Assembly (NCBI GenBank): GCA_001936135.1
Contig: CP012818.1
Span: forward strand, 2,170,001 to 2,234,000
Origin: Saccharomycopsis fibuligera x Saccharomycopsis cf. fibuligera
Lineage: Eukaryota; Ascomycota; Saccharomycetes; Ascoideales; Saccharomycopsidaceae
Reading direction: 5' to 3'
DNA length: 64,000 bases
A model generated the notes under the pieces. The model had not been told where the DNA came from and did not search any database. It saw nothing but the letters and a program-made list of their open reading frames with translations. Both the position numbers and the translations under genes were made by a program. Positions 36,046-47,262 of the stretch are shown one piece after another. The first letter of the stretch is position 1. Each line of letters opens with the position of its first letter.

Positions 36046-37349
36046 GTCCAAAAATTGCATAATTTTTAATTATTCGATTAAATTTTTAGTTGTTTTTATT
36101 TGGTTCAAATTTGTTTATTTTTTATATGTTACCCTTTTTATTTATCTTCCTCATCAATCATAAGGTACATTGGTTTTATAGCTACCTTAATCTACTCTTG
36201 TCATTTTGTTTCTAAATTTAACTAGCATATGCTCTTTTTTCGTTTTTGTTTTCGTTTTTTGTTAGTCTGTTTTTTGTTATTTTCCACTAGTAATTATACA
36301 CGTCATATTGTTACTTCCTATCTTTTTTTCTAACGCTACTCAAAAAATGTATTTTTCTAAAACAAATCAGAACAATTCATTTAGATTTTGTATTTCGAAT
36401 TCTTGCAATTGTCCAGAGAGGCTATACTAGCAGATGTTTTGTTGATTTTGTGTGTCTTTGCAGGTCCGCGTAAAATATACTCTATAGCAGTTACCCATCA
36501 GTTACAATGCTATGCCGACAAGGAAAAGAAAAGACAAAAACCAAAAAGGTTAAAAACAAAAACATGAATAACAATGTCTCCATTCATGTCAAATACTCCT
36601 GGCTGGCTGGCTGGCCGGCTGGCTGTATGCATCAACATGGGGCTCTGCTCTGCTTTGTTCCGCGGGAATCATTGCTGACAGAAATTTGCGCATAGCCTCA
36701 GCCATATGCAGGTTTTGCGAACATGGAATAGAAAATACAATAGAAAGCGTGATTGGGATAAAATTCGTCAAAATACACAGTACTATGCCAAACCTTTGCC
36801 ACTTTTTAAAAGCTTTGTTTGACTTGGATTGAAGGAGCATATTCACAAAGAGGATAGGGTAAAGGTATAATTTGACTATAATATTTAAGGTACCGTTGCT
36901 AATTTAAGTGTTAAAGGCTGTGTGGTGCATTGGTGTTTATTTTGCTTCAGGCACCTTTCTGGTAAACGGAGTTGGACATGCAGATTTTCAACAAAGTGGC
37001 CTTTATGTTTTGGTTTACGTTGTATTTTTGTTTTGAATATTCCAAAAATGTTTGAATGTTGTATGGTAACTTTGAATAGTTAGACGGTTGGCTATGCCAA
37101 ACAACAATCATCTCATATGGTTTCATTCTATGAACGCCCAACGGTGAACTAAATCAAAAAATAATATAAAAGGAACTTCATGACCTCTGCAAGTTAGATA
37201 GTAGTATGCTTCTAATTTATAAAATCAATATCAATTATTATAAGAATCAAAACACTAAAACTTTACAAACCTATCAACAGTTTTTTCTTTTATTTTTAAC
37301 TTAATCACACATTTATAAACAACTTTATTTATCTTATTCAAATATCAAA
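36046..37349 (+). promoter_or_regulatory. Spacer kelch gene 2 to Ala-rich secreted protein gene
   Basis: A 1.3-kb region. T-rich 3' DNA follows the kelch gene, a GGCT tandem tract lies at 36601-36624, and a TATAAAAG box at 37165-37172 precedes the next ATG by about 180 bp. Small frames at 36507-36846 are not supported. Confidence 0.5.
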
Positions 37350-38036
37350 ATGCAATTCTCAATTATCGCTGCTTTATCTATTGTCCAATATATGCTCTTG
37401 CCAGAAGTTCAAGGTGCACCTCTTCCTTCTGTCGCTAGTGATTTGAGTGCTGCTAGCCCTACTGGCGGTGATTTTGCTTCTGCTGCCGCTGCCTCAGCTC
37501 CACCTGCTGCTGCTGCCTCAGCTCCACCTGCTGCTGCTGCCTCAGCTCCACCTGCTGCTGCTGCCTCAGCTCCACCTGCTGCTGCTGCCTCAGCTCCACC
37601 TGCTGCCGCTGCCTCAGCTCCACCTGCTGCCGCTGCCTCAGCTCCACCTGCTGCTGCTGCTTCAGCCCCACCTGCTGCTGCTGCCTCAGCTGTCTCAAGC
37701 ACTCCATCTGATGCTCCAGATGAACTTTTGAATGGTGCAAGTAAGCAAAATGGTACTAATGAAGACAAACAACCACCATCATTTGTTGGCAGTGCTGGTG
37801 CTGGTGCTCTTACTTCTACTGCCCCTGCTGGTGCTGCCACCGGTACTACAGGTGCTACAGGTGCTGCTGCTTCTGCCAGTGCTGGTGCTCTTACTTCTAC
37901 TGCCCCTGCTGGCGCTGCCACCGGTGCTACAGGTGCTACAGGTGCTGCTGGTACGGGTCCTGAAGCTGATGCTGGTGCCGCTACTGGTGTCACTAAAGCT
38001 AACTCTGCAGTAGCACAAGCTACAGGTTCTGCTTAA
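37350..38036 (+). CDS. Secreted Ala/Pro/Ser-rich repeat protein
   Basis: A 228-residue protein with a signal peptide (MQFSIIAALSIVQYMLLPEV, cleavage probably after QG). It is followed by eight copies of the octapeptide ASAPPAAA (bases about 37485-37690, 24-bp units that are nearly identical). A short Glu/Asp/Lys-containing linker with an Asn-Gly-Thr sequon precedes a Gly/Ala/Thr region with two copies of an ALTSTAPAGAATG module. There are no cysteines in the mature protein and no C-terminal hydrophobic GPI signal. A TATAAAAG box lies upstream. It is probably a secreted or wall-associated low-complexity protein; no family recognised. The near-identity of the DNA units suggests recent expansion. 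Confidence 0.72.
   Translation: MQFSIIAALSIVQYMLLPEVQGAPLPSVASDLSAASPTGGDFASAAAASAPPAAAASAPPAAAASAPPAAAASAPPAAAASAPPAAAASAPPAAAASAPPAAAASAPPAAAASAVSSTPSDAPDELLNGASKQNGTNEDKQPPSFVGSAGAGALTSTAPAGAATGTTGATGAAASASAGALTSTAPAGAATGATGATGAAGTGPEADAGAATGVTKANSAVAQATGSA
37485..37692 (+). repeat. 24-bp minisatellite encoding ASAPPAAA, eight units
   Basis: Eight tandem 24-bp units with only synonymous CTGCT/CTGCC and TCAGCC/TCAGCT differences. The phase leaves long open frames on both strands, which explains the antisense frame of 194 codons. Confidence 0.92.
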
Positions 38037-38594
38037 AGTAGTAATCACTCATAATTGCGTTCTTTTGGCTCATTTCATTTCAGTTTCCTTAAAATTTTCT
38101 TTTTCACTCTTGATGGTTTTAGGTTTGATTATCTACTGGTTCACTTAAGTCACTGGCTGACTGGTTTCTCAAGTAGCATTTTTTTTTAGCTTTTTCGTTA
38201 AGCATATGTGATTCAAATTTTGCTTTTTACATATGGTACAAAAACACTAAAATTCACGTTTTGAATTATAAAAATCATTCGTAAAAGAATATTCGATGTA
38301 GTTGAAATTTTGACGTTCGGCGATTTAACGCAGGATTCTGCATGTTGATCGAGGTGAAGAAAAAACAGACAAGAACACGAAAATTAAAAACTAAGAATGA
38401 GCGATGACTTGAGAATTGTTGCAGCTTATGGTAAATGACATATATAAATTGTCAATCTGTTCAATGCACACCATATTTGATTCTGATCAAGTTATATTCA
38501 AATAAGCACACAAACAAGCAAACAAGTAAAAGAAAACGACAACAACAACAACTTCTGTAATTGTTGTGTTTTTAAACAATTTACTGATGCCCCC
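38037..38594 (+). promoter_or_regulatory. Spacer and promoter of the tail-anchored protein gene
   Basis: 558 bp. A TATATAAA box at 38441-38448 lies about 150 bp upstream of the ATG at 38595. CAA repeats (about 38540-38552) are in the leader. Confidence 0.55.
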
Positions 38595-39953
38595 ATGAAC
38601 AATCTTGTGGACAAGTTTTACAACAAAGATAGCCTTTATAGGGGTGGTATAGACACTGCCGCCGATGATACACTGTCACCAATACTAGATTACGGAAACG
38701 TCTCAGCACGCAATCAGTTTGATAACATAGGAAATGGCAGTACCGTTGCTGCCGAGTCCACTAACGTCGATGGCGGACTAGGAGCAGGCAACGGGATATC
38801 AGCTAACGGACTAGCCAGTGCCGCCGAAAGCAGCAATGCCAACCTCAATCTAAACATTGGTAATAATAGCGCCAATGGCAGCGTTACCATAAGCAGCAGC
38901 GACGATTTTGTGGGGATAATTGTTGGACTCGGTGATTTGATAAGTACGCTACGAAGCGTCTCTTTCGAGTACAAGGCGCCCTGTTTTCAAAACAACGGCC
39001 AATTTGTGGAAAGTGTCAATACTAATGACAACACACACATCAATAATGCGACTAACAACAGCAGCAGTGCGAGCCTTCGGCCAGAAACCAAAAGAAGCAA
39101 CAGCGCGGTGAGCTATTTGAGCGCCAGCAGTAACGGGGAAAGCCTACTTACTCACGACCTTTTGATTGGAAGCGGGAAAACCGTCGCTCGCAAAACAGAT
39201 GACGATTTGGTGCTAGACGGGAAGCCAAACAACCCGCTGCAACAGATATTCAGCAGAAACTACAAGGATTTCGCCAAAACCAAGGAAAAATACAAGGGTC
39301 TATCTTACAACTCCGACTTTTCGTTTGCTTCCCCCAAGAATACCAGCAACTACCGCGACAGTCACAGCAGGAGCCCCAGTAGCGGCGAAAACGACGTTGG
39401 GCTAAGTAGGTTGAACGGCCAGCTTAGACAGCTTGTCGAGTGCGTGAGGCACAACGACAAGCAGATCCGCGCGTATTACAACACGTTCAGCAACTTCAAA
39501 CAGAAGCTTTTCTTTTGCAATCAACGACTCGTGGCGTTCAAAAAAGCACTCGTGAACAAGATCCAATACTTGAATGCCTGTGCCAACGAGTGCAGCAATA
39601 CCAGGAGGAAAAACCAAAAACAAAGCCAAGACCAGAACCAAGACCAGGAACTCGGGGAGGCAGATTTCAAGAGTTACTTGGTGGAGATTGGCAAGCTTGA
39701 GCAGCACTTGGGCGAGTTGAAAGGGACCATAGAGCAAAACAACCGTCTTATCGAGGAAATTGATCGCCGCCTCGAGGAGGATGAAAAGATGCGCAGCCTA
39801 ATCCGCCGCAACCAGGTGCGCCGCAACCGGGCCATCGCCAAAGGGGCAGCTTACGTGGCTGTGGCGGTGTGTGTGGCGTTACTAGCCAATGTGGTGCTCA
39901 AGCATGCCATACGTACCCGGCTTTTGGGTGCACTGGCGGCCACCCTGCCCTGA
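38595..39953 (+). CDS. Unrecognised coiled-coil protein with C-terminal membrane anchor
   Basis: I do not recognise this 452-residue protein. The N-terminal half is low-complexity, rich in Asn, Ser and Gly, with one hydrophobic stretch (DDFVGIIVGLGDLISTLRSV, about residues 102-121). Residues about 270-400 are strongly helical and charged, with heptad-like coiled coil (QLRQLVECVRHNDKQIRAYY; KLEQHLGELKGTIEQNNRLI) interrupted by a Lys/Gln/Asp-rich loop. A basic RRNQVRRNRAIAKG segment precedes a single membrane helix (about 417-436) and a short basic tail. This is the arrangement of a tail-anchored or nuclear-envelope/ER protein. Codons are GC-rich relative to neighbours. A TATA box supports expression. 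Confidence 0.7.
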   Translation: MNNLVDKFYNKDSLYRGGIDTAADDTLSPILDYGNVSARNQFDNIGNGSTVAAESTNVDGGLGAGNGISANGLASAAESSNANLNLNIGNNSANGSVTISSSDDFVGIIVGLGDLISTLRSVSFEYKAPCFQNNGQFVESVNTNDNTHINNATNNSSSASLRPETKRSNSAVSYLSASSNGESLLTHDLLIGSGKTVARKTDDDLVLDGKPNNPLQQIFSRNYKDFAKTKEKYKGLSYNSDFSFASPKNTSNYRDSHSRSPSSGENDVGLSRLNGQLRQLVECVRHNDKQIRAYYNTFSNFKQKLFFCNQRLVAFKKALVNKIQYLNACANECSNTRRKNQKQSQDQNQDQELGEADFKSYLVEIGKLEQHLGELKGTIEQNNRLIEEIDRRLEEDEKMRSLIRRNQVRRNRAIAKGAAYVAVAVCVALLANVVLKHAIRTRLLGALAATLP

Positions 39954-40593
39954 CCGGATCTATGAATGCAGGGTTATGCTCTGTGCCGATCGCCCTCCTG
40001 GTCATCCTGGCGCAGGGCCCGCAACCGCACCATTACTCGAGATGCAGTTACTGACTCACATACTCGCTCGCGAGTGACGCACTTCCCGGGGATCCACCGA
40101 CTCCAGTCCTCATTTAACTTTGAAATTACTAACATCATAATCGTTACGGCTTACTAAAGAATGCAGCGCCAAAAGCGGCCCGGCGATGACGTTCCGCGAC
40201 AATGGTGAGTCAAGCCTGCCAAAAACTGTAGCGCGAGCGTCTTACTTATGCTCCCCGACACATTCTGCTTGTAATTTTCTTTACTTTTTTTTTTTACTTT
40301 TTTTATCAGATTCCGCCCTGGTTTTCTTTTCTTGTTCTTTTTGCCTTGACTGGCGCTTCTGCTTCTACACCAGTATACCATTGCCTGTTTTCACTATATT
40401 CTACATAGACACTCTGCTTCGCTCTACTATAACTAGGCGTCTGTCTCCGCAGTAATCTTGCCGTACACTTTCAATACATTGTCGATACACTGGCGAACTT
40501 CAGCTAGCCCACACACAAGACGCCCCCCGCACTACCATCTTGCCGTGCATATGATCCAGCGCTGGCTACTTCTCTGATACGAAAAGTTTCACG
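39954..40593 (+). promoter_or_regulatory. CAT8 promoter/leader region
   Basis: A 640-bp same-direction spacer. A T-rich tract is at about 40285-40305. A 15-codon upstream ORF (40161-40208) could lie in a long leader, but transcript limits are unknown. No clear TATA box. Confidence 0.4.
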
Positions 40594-43500
40594 ATGGCAG
40601 TCAAAAGAACAACGACAAAGGCAAAAGTCATAAGGTCCGCGGACGGCATCGAGAGAGTCGCCCAAGCGTGCGACCGTTGCCGCTCAAAGAAGACAAAATG
40701 CGACGGGAAGAGGCCTCAATGCTCGCAGTGTGCTGCCGTGGGATTCGAGTGCAAGATCAGCGACCGCTTGTCCAGGAGAGCGTTTCCCAGAGGCTATACG
40801 GAGAGTCTAGAGGAGAGAGTCAGAGAGCTCGAGGCGGAGACTAGAAAGTTGAAAGCGCTCATTGACCTTAAAGACGAACAGCTTGAGCTCTTCTCCAGAC
40901 CAAGCAGGGAGAACTTGGTGAACGGCACCGTGCTAGGCGGTGGTGGCCCTGCTCCCGACGCTACGGGTCCCAGCGACTCAAGCTTCAGCTTAATGAAGCC
41001 AAGCAGCGATGGTGTTGCTCTTGCCAACGGGAGCCTCTCCTCTCAGGGTATGCCTGTACCCAGTGTTACTGGCGCGTCGTCACAGAGTAACAACAGCACA
41101 GATAACAACAACAACAACAATAATAATAATAAAACTATAAACAGCAAAGATGTGCGGAGCGGTTTTACCATCGGCAACATCGACACACACATGGGCTCCA
41201 AGTCTACGTCCAGCGCAGCCATCACTGACAAAAGCATCTTGGAGCTCAGTGCTGCCAACAAGCTCAACTCGTCGAATCTTTCATTGCTAAATCAGCTCAA
41301 CGGACCAAAGATCCATACTCACGAACCTCACGGCGAAGGCTGTAACTGCGGTTGTGTCAGCTACCCACACTCAGTGCACGCAAGGCCAACATCGATAGCC
41401 GCCTCCGTCAATATCGACGCTGTGACCGATGATGATTTTGACGACGATGATAATGCCTCGTTGTTGAGTCTCGAAAGCAATTATATTGATAATAGTAGCA
41501 TGGCAAATGGTCTGCATCTGCTTGGGAATGGCAAATCTCACTACAATTTTTTTGACGACAGTAAAAGACAATTTGATAATTTGAGAAATAACAACATTAA
41601 CGTTGCTTCGAACAGCTCTAATGGCCCTGGAATAAATCACGCGCACAATAACCACAACAATAGTAATAATAGTAGTAACGGCAATAGTAATAACGGCAAC
41701 AGTAATAATGGCAATAGTAGTAGTAGTAATAATAATACTAATGGTAATAATAATAACAATACTAATAACGGTAATACTAATACTACTATTACTACAACTA
41801 CTACTACTAATAATACGATTAACAATACTGCCAACAACAACGGTAACCTCATGAATTCCTATTGCAATGACTTCAACATCTCATTTGAGCAAAAAGAAGC
41901 TCCTGGTGCGGCCGCCGCTATGGCTATCGCTTCGATGAAGAATGATAAAAACCACATAAAGAACCAGATTGCCGCGTTGGTGGCCATGTCCACGCCACGA
42001 ACCACCGAGGAAATATTGTTCATTCCTTCTTTGATTGGCAAAGTTGGTAATGTGCATGGCTTTACTGCTAAGCCATCAGTACTTACCGCCAAAACTTTAG
42101 CTCTCTTGAAAGTCCCCTTCGTCACTAAAAATAGTGAGTTTTTAGTCAACGAGGACAACATCATTAATTTGAAGAACATCAATTTTAATCGCATCTCCAA
42201 AGCTGAGTCACATTTGTTTTTCACTAATTTGAAATTACCTAGCCGGTTAGACCTTGACCAACTTATTACGTTTTACTTCCAGGAATGGTCGGCATTTGCT
42301 CCTGTTGTAGATCAGCAAGAGTTCTTAAAAAATTACATCAAGTTGACAAAGAGTGCGGAACATAAGTTTAACGATAATAATATGTTTCAGGACGAGAAGT
42401 TTGGTGCAATTGTGTTGTTAATTGTAACCTTGGCTATGCTTGGTAAAAAGAAAAGCAGCAAGTATAAGACGGAAAACGGCAGCCCCATCATCCTGAATAC
42501 CACGAATAATACTTACTCTTCAGATGCCCATGGTAACAATAATGAGAACAACAATAATAACGGGAACAGGACCAAATTTATCCATACGGGCCTCAAGGGC
42601 ATGTCTGTTGATGAGTGGTCTAGTACTGCTGGCGTCAATACTTCAAACAATTCAAACGGCGGTGATATTTTCGGTAATTCTGCCAGTGCTTCTTTTGATA
42701 CGGGCTCATTTGTGCGTGATGAAGGTGATGCTCAGTTGACTAAGCTTCTCAATTATTATCACAATTTGATTAAACAATTGATTGCTTCTTCTATCATCGA
42801 CACTTGCTCTATGCAATCATTACAAATTTTAACACTAGCCTTGATTTATTCATTAAATGTTAGTGATGCTGAGATGTCTTACGTTCTTAGAGGCAAAGTT
42901 GTTAGCATGGCTCAACAGCTCAGATTGCATAGATGTCCATCAGCAGTGTTGAGCAACAGCGGCTCTATTGTCTCTAAAGTACAACAGTCAGAGCGGAGAA
43001 TTTTGTTCTGGTGTATTTATCAGTTGGACGTTTTCAGCTCTTTGCAATTAGGTGTACCGAGATTAGTGAAGGATTATGAAATCGAGTGCGCATTGCCATT
43101 TGCTAATGATGACTTGGATGATAGTAACAACACCAATATTTTGATTATCAATAACGCCAAGTTGAAGCTTGTTGGGAAAGTGTCTAATTTATCATTAGCG
43201 GTGATGAGGTTCTCCAAGATTCTTGGTAACATCTTAGATTCTATCTTTAGAAGAGGTGGTATTACCACTGATGCTCTTGGGAAGTCATGCATAATTTTGG
43301 AAAATTTGTTGGAAAATTGGAGAAAGGACTTACCAGGCAACTTAAAATTTGAGCTTGATGTGAATGGCCAGTTAAAAAACCATGAGTACAAAACCTACAG
43401 CAATAAAATCTTGATTTTAATCAGCTTATACTATCAAGCCAAGATGTTGATCTACTTGCCAGTGCTTGCCACAGAGCTTTACAGTTCCCGAGGATCTTCC

Positions 43501-45093
43501 TCTTATATTACCATCCACCAATCTGCAAGTACAATATTATCAATAACTAATTTCATCTCCCATGTAAACTACTTCATGCCGATTGCTATCAATCCCTCGA
43601 GAATGAGAGTAAGATATGGTCTCTTGGGAGCTAAAGGTGCTTTGGAATATGCTCGAGGTGGCAACTTGTTCCAAGACTTGAAAAACACATTGATCGAGTT
43701 GATAAACGATTTAAAGACAGAAACCAACATGGAGGTTCCGGGTTGTTTGTCATTGGCATGCATCAAAACTTTTGAGGATACTATTCAAGCGATTTTGGCC
43801 CCACCAAAGATATCTGGGAATGGATTGTTAAATAACGTGGGAGCCAAGTCAATGCATAGAAGAAGATCTTCAACTTTGAAGTCAAACACTACCGGCGGCT
43901 CCAATTTGAAAAATAATATAACCGCATCACCAACAGTGTCCAGTAGCCACAGATTTGTTAAAATCGAACCGAACTTGACTGGTAGCAGTTTGGCAAGCAT
44001 CAATAACAATCAAAATAACACTATTGGAAACAGTAGCAGCAACAACAGCAATAATCATAATAGTCTCAATGGTGGCGTACCTATGCAACATCAAGATAGT
44101 TCTAGCAGTGTCATTTCTGCTAACCGTTGTATGCCTCTGATTAATAATGTTGCCGGGAACCCACGCCAGGCCAGTATTTCTCCACCTAGCAGCATGAATA
44201 ATGTTCCTATTGCTCCTCGTCCGCATTCTGGTGATTCTCAAAACAAAATTCACTCTACAGAAAACTTTGTCCAACAGAAACAGCCATTTAATGACCAGCA
44301 ACAGCCACTGCAACAACGACAGCCAAATACTTTTGCACATCCTCAACAACAAAAGTTGAGTAATATTGCTGCTAGCTACCAAAACCCAACTGTTGGAGTG
44401 AGTGGCGTTGGAATTGGAAGCAATGAAAATAATAACAGTAATAATAGCAATAACAGTAATAACGGTAGTAACAGTAGTGGCGGCATGAACATAATAAGTA
44501 CCAAGAATATTGCCCCTAATAGAGAATCGCCTCCGGATGCCAATTTTGACCTTGATGGCAATATGTTTTCCGAGTTTGCTGCAGACGGCTCTCTTGGTCT
44601 TGCTCAATTGCTCGATATTGATTTAAATTTCCACAACAATGCTCAACTCAGTGACTTTATTTTGAACAATAACTTCAACAACAACATTAATATAAGTTCA
44701 CAGCCTATGGGGCGGTCAGCCAGTGGTAGTGCTGGTGGTACCGGTAATTTGAGCACAAGTGCAATTGACAGCCAAGGAACTTATAATCACACAAACAGCG
44801 TCAATAATGCCAACAACATTGATAGTCAAATACTAGGAGGTAGCGGTCCAGTTGTTGGGTTTGGGATTGGTGATCAGAGTAGTGCTAACGTGAATATGAT
44901 TAATCTGAATGAGGCGACTCTGTTCGCTGTGACAGGTAATGGTAATGATGATAGTCATGTTAATAGTAATGGCAATGATAACGGTAATGGCAGCAGAAAC
45001 GGTAGCATCAATAATAATGCTTCTGAAACCAGTCACATACCTACTGATTCGTTCATGAAGTTTGAGAGCAGTTTATTTGATTGGCAGAAATGA
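40594..45093 (+). CDS. CAT8: Zn2Cys6 transcription factor Cat8
   Basis: Cat8 activates gluconeogenic and glyoxylate genes through carbon-source response elements, under Snf1 control. The binuclear zinc cluster has Cys26, 29, 36, 43, 46 and 53. The surrounding sequence ([20 protein letters not shown], then [20 protein letters not shown]) and the linker/coiled coil [16 protein letters not shown] are nearly those of S. cerevisiae Cat8. The fungal transcription factor middle domain lies at about 540-1080. The 1,499-residue protein is expanded by Asn/Ser/Gly-rich tracts (about 165-185, 345-420, 1130-1160, 1265-1300, 1445-1480). CTG codons within these linkers would be Ser. A Cys/His-rich [13 protein letters not shown] motif sits near residue 250. 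Confidence 0.93.
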   Translation: MAVKRTTTKAKVIRSADGIERVAQACDRCRSKKTKCDGKRPQCSQCAAVGFECKISDRLSRRAFPRGYTESLEERVRELEAETRKLKALIDLKDEQLELFSRPSRENLVNGTVLGGGGPAPDATGPSDSSFSLMKPSSDGVALANGSLSSQGMPVPSVTGASSQSNNSTDNNNNNNNNNKTINSKDVRSGFTIGNIDTHMGSKSTSSAAITDKSILELSAANKLNSSNLSLLNQLNGPKIHTHEPHGEGCNCGCVSYPHSVHARPTSIAASVNIDAVTDDDFDDDDNASLLSLESNYIDNSSMANGLHLLGNGKSHYNFFDDSKRQFDNLRNNNINVASNSSNGPGINHAHNNHNNSNNSSNGNSNNGNSNNGNSSSSNNNTNGNNNNNTNNGNTNTTITTTTTTNNTINNTANNNGNLMNSYCNDFNISFEQKEAPGAAAAMAIASMKNDKNHIKNQIAALVAMSTPRTTEEILFIPSLIGKVGNVHGFTAKPSVLTAKTLALLKVPFVTKNSEFLVNEDNIINLKNINFNRISKAESHLFFTNLKLPSRLDLDQLITFYFQEWSAFAPVVDQQEFLKNYIKLTKSAEHKFNDNNMFQDEKFGAIVLLIVTLAMLGKKKSSKYKTENGSPIILNTTNNTYSSDAHGNNNENNNNNGNRTKFIHTGLKGMSVDEWSSTAGVNTSNNSNGGDIFGNSASASFDTGSFVRDEGDAQLTKLLNYYHNLIKQLIASSIIDTCSMQSLQILTLALIYSLNVSDAEMSYVLRGKVVSMAQQLRLHRCPSAVLSNSGSIVSKVQQSERRILFWCIYQLDVFSSLQLGVPRLVKDYEIECALPFANDDLDDSNNTNILIINNAKLKLVGKVSNLSLAVMRFSKILGNILDSIFRRGGITTDALGKSCIILENLLENWRKDLPGNLKFELDVNGQLKNHEYKTYSNKILILISLYYQAKMLIYLPVLATELYSSRGSSSYITIHQSASTILSITNFISHVNYFMPIAINPSRMRVRYGLLGAKGALEYARGGNLFQDLKNTLIELINDLKTETNMEVPGCLSLACIKTFEDTIQAILAPPKISGNGLLNNVGAKSMHRRRSSTLKSNTTGGSNLKNNITASPTVSSSHRFVKIEPNLTGSSLASINNNQNNTIGNSSSNNSNNHNSLNGGVPMQHQDSSSSVISANRCMPLINNVAGNPRQASISPPSSMNNVPIAPRPHSGDSQNKIHSTENFVQQKQPFNDQQQPLQQRQPNTFAHPQQQKLSNIAASYQNPTVGVSGVGIGSNENNNSNNSNNSNNGSNSSGGMNIISTKNIAPNRESPPDANFDLDGNMFSEFAADGSLGLAQLLDIDLNFHNNAQLSDFILNNNFNNNINISSQPMGRSASGSAGGTGNLSTSAIDSQGTYNHTNSVNNANNIDSQILGGSGPVVGFGIGDQSSANVNMINLNEATLFAVTGNGNDDSHVNSNGNDNGNGSRNGSINNNASETSHIPTDSFMKFESSLFDWQK
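41640..41850 (+). repeat. AAT/AAC/AGT trinucleotide array in CAT8
   Basis: About 70 mostly Asn, Ser, Gly and Thr codons in a row built from AAT, AAC, AGT, GGT and ACT triplets. It encodes a disordered linker. Confidence 0.88.
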
Positions 45094-45730
45094 TAGAATC
45101 AACTGTATTTAAGGGTACAACATGCTACTATTTGCAGCCTTTTTTTTTCTCAATTGTTCTATTCTTTATATATTTTCGTGTTACATTGTTTATTTTGGTG
45201 TTTTTGATTGATTTTATTTACTTTTAATGAATTTTACGTCACTGTCTCTAATTTTGTGATCATCTAAATGTATGCGCTATGTGACCATAACGGCTAAGTT
45301 GCTTTACGTAACTTACACCGAACGCTTTGATTATACGACCGCTATTATGTTGGCATAAATTTTGTATTATATTTATTTGGTAAAATTGGTCACGAACACT
45401 AGAGTGATTCAAATGCCTTAAAAAGGAAATTATATGTCAGGCTCGGTCAACAAAAAATCAGTCGGAAAGCTTTAGTCTAGGCAAAAGAAAATCCTATCAA
45501 AAGTGTTTCAACCCAACCTTCATAAAGTTTGGCAAAGAATAACCAATGGTACGATCTTCATCAAGAAAGATGGCATTGTTGTAGAGAAGGGAAATCATTT
45601 TTTAAAGATAAATATGAGGAACAGAGGATGGCCCAAGATATGCCTTTAGAAACTAAAAAAAGTACTGTATTGTGTTTAAGAGTGTGTTCGTGCCGATACA
45701 TGCAAGTTAGTGGGCGTTTTGTAATCTAAT
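45094..45730. other. Convergent spacer CAT8 / unrecognised gene
   Basis: 637 bp of 3' sequence for both neighbours. A 66-codon plus-strand frame (45529-45729) has no support. Confidence 0.4.
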
Positions 45731-46785
45731 TCAAGGCCTCTTGAGAACATAAATATTCACTCCTTGTCCAACAATGCGTATTCTCTTATACTTCAAGACA
45801 TTCCGCGCTTTTTTTCCTCCTTCACCCCTATCATTATTAGCATTACTACTTTCACCTTTACCATCCACTGACCCACCTTCCGCTAGCTGCCTAAGCACCG
45901 CTGCATCGTCGTGGTCTTCTTCTCTCAATATGACACCAGCACTACCACTATTAGTATATAGTCCTTCCAGTAGCTGACTATCAGATTCTTTTTTCACAGG
46001 AAACACAAACTCGTTCCGTTTGACTAGCAAATTGCAATAATTGCCGTACTTTTTCCCCTCTACCATACTGCCGCCTCCTATTCCGTAACGGCTCCAAAGG
46101 GCCCATTGCCGAAGTTGTTCAATCTGCGAGCGATCCACCACTACATGGATGCGCCAACCATCACGACTCGAAAGTGGTATAATGTAGCGTTCTTTAGAGC
46201 CTTTGGCGCCAGTGGCGCCGCTTGTTGTGGCTCCTTCTTGAACATAATCGCTGCTATTTCCTCCGGTGCTATTAGTTGCACTTGTATTTCCATTTGCATT
46301 TGCATTCGCATTCGCGTTCGCACTGCTTGGATAGACGCTCAAGTCCGTATCGTTGTCACCGACGCTTCGGTAATTTTTGTTCAATATAGACATTGTCTCT
46401 AGTTTTTCAAATGATAGTGTGAAGAAAATCTCCGTGAGTTGGGTTTGAAACAGCTTCATAATACGATTCAAGTCATTATTACTGAGCCTGATCTTAGTCG
46501 ATCTTTTCAAACGAATCATCGACTTGGACGATTCCGACAAAGGTACTACTGTTTGAAAGAAAACATTGTTTTTGTTGCCTTCAGAAGAAGCTGAGGGAGC
46601 CACTTGGGCAAGAGAACGAAGAATGGATTTTTTGTTGATGAAGACCCTGATGGGGACAGCTGATGTATCGGAGAATTTGAGGAATGTAGTGCTAGGTAAT
46701 GTTAGTAAATTCTTCAATTACCTGAGTCGGAACATATTTCAAAAATACACATAAGCAACAAGTAAAATACTAACGTTGGCGACAT
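45731..46785 (-). CDS. Unrecognised protein; 5' end probably supplied by a spliced exon
   Basis: The frame 45731-46717 (about 328 codons) begins right after a stop with no ATG until residue 67 (46519). Coding character seems to extend upstream of that Met. Minus-strand sequence at the upstream edge has TACTAAC followed by a CTAG acceptor, so exon 2 starts at 46691. Two donors give the right phase: GTTAGT with an 11-nt exon 1 at 46775-46785 (83-nt intron), or GTAATT with exon 1 at 46722-46735 (30-nt intron, improbably short). If unspliced, the protein would start at 46519 (262 aa). Features: a basic hydrophobic N-terminus (VPIRVFINKKSILRSLAQV) that could be a mitochondrial presequence, an alternating Asn-Ala run and a basic C-terminus KYKRIRIVGQGVNIYVLKRP. 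Family unknown. Confidence 0.55.
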
Positions 46786-47262
46786 AATCTTTTGAGTGTT
46801 TCACTGTTATGTTCTGAAAAGTCCATATCAAGATGGCGTAGATGAGCAATCGACATAATACTAGTAGAGGAAGTAGCCAGTGTATTTTTCAGCCTACTTT
46901 GAGCTCATCGCGAGATTTTGAGCCTGGAGAATACTGCTGAAGTCTGCATGGCAGCGCAAGCGACAGCATGCATTCTGCAGATTAATTTCTCACAACATCA
47001 GAAAATCTGAAAATAATTGCCAATAAATGACCGCATCTTACGACAAAAAAAAAAAAAAAACAATAAAAGTGATATGATATAGAAATATGGATAGAGGGTT
47101 GTGAAAGCTAGCAAACATAAAAATCAAACAACATAATCTAATATGGCAAAAACAGACTTAACATGTGCATTATTGTAGCGGAAAGAAATAACCATCTACC
47201 GGGCACCACAACAAAACGTAGACATTTGTTACACCAAAGAGCAATAGTATAACATGATATCG
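46786..47262. other. Spacer between unrecognised gene and aminotransferase gene
   Basis: About 480 bp. It is the promoter of the downstream minus-strand gene and the 3' region of the aminotransferase gene. An A17 tract lies at about 47045-47061. Nothing else is recognisable. Confidence 0.4.

Noticed and set aside
37409-37993. 194-codon antisense frame across the Ala-rich repeat gene
   Set aside because: A mirror of the 24-bp minisatellite, which is open in several frames; the sense strand has the signal peptide and TATA box.
40161-40310. Upstream ORF and possible leader intron of CAT8 (GTGAGT ... ATCAG)
   Set aside because: No TACTAAC-type branch box and no evidence that the transcript begins this far upstream.
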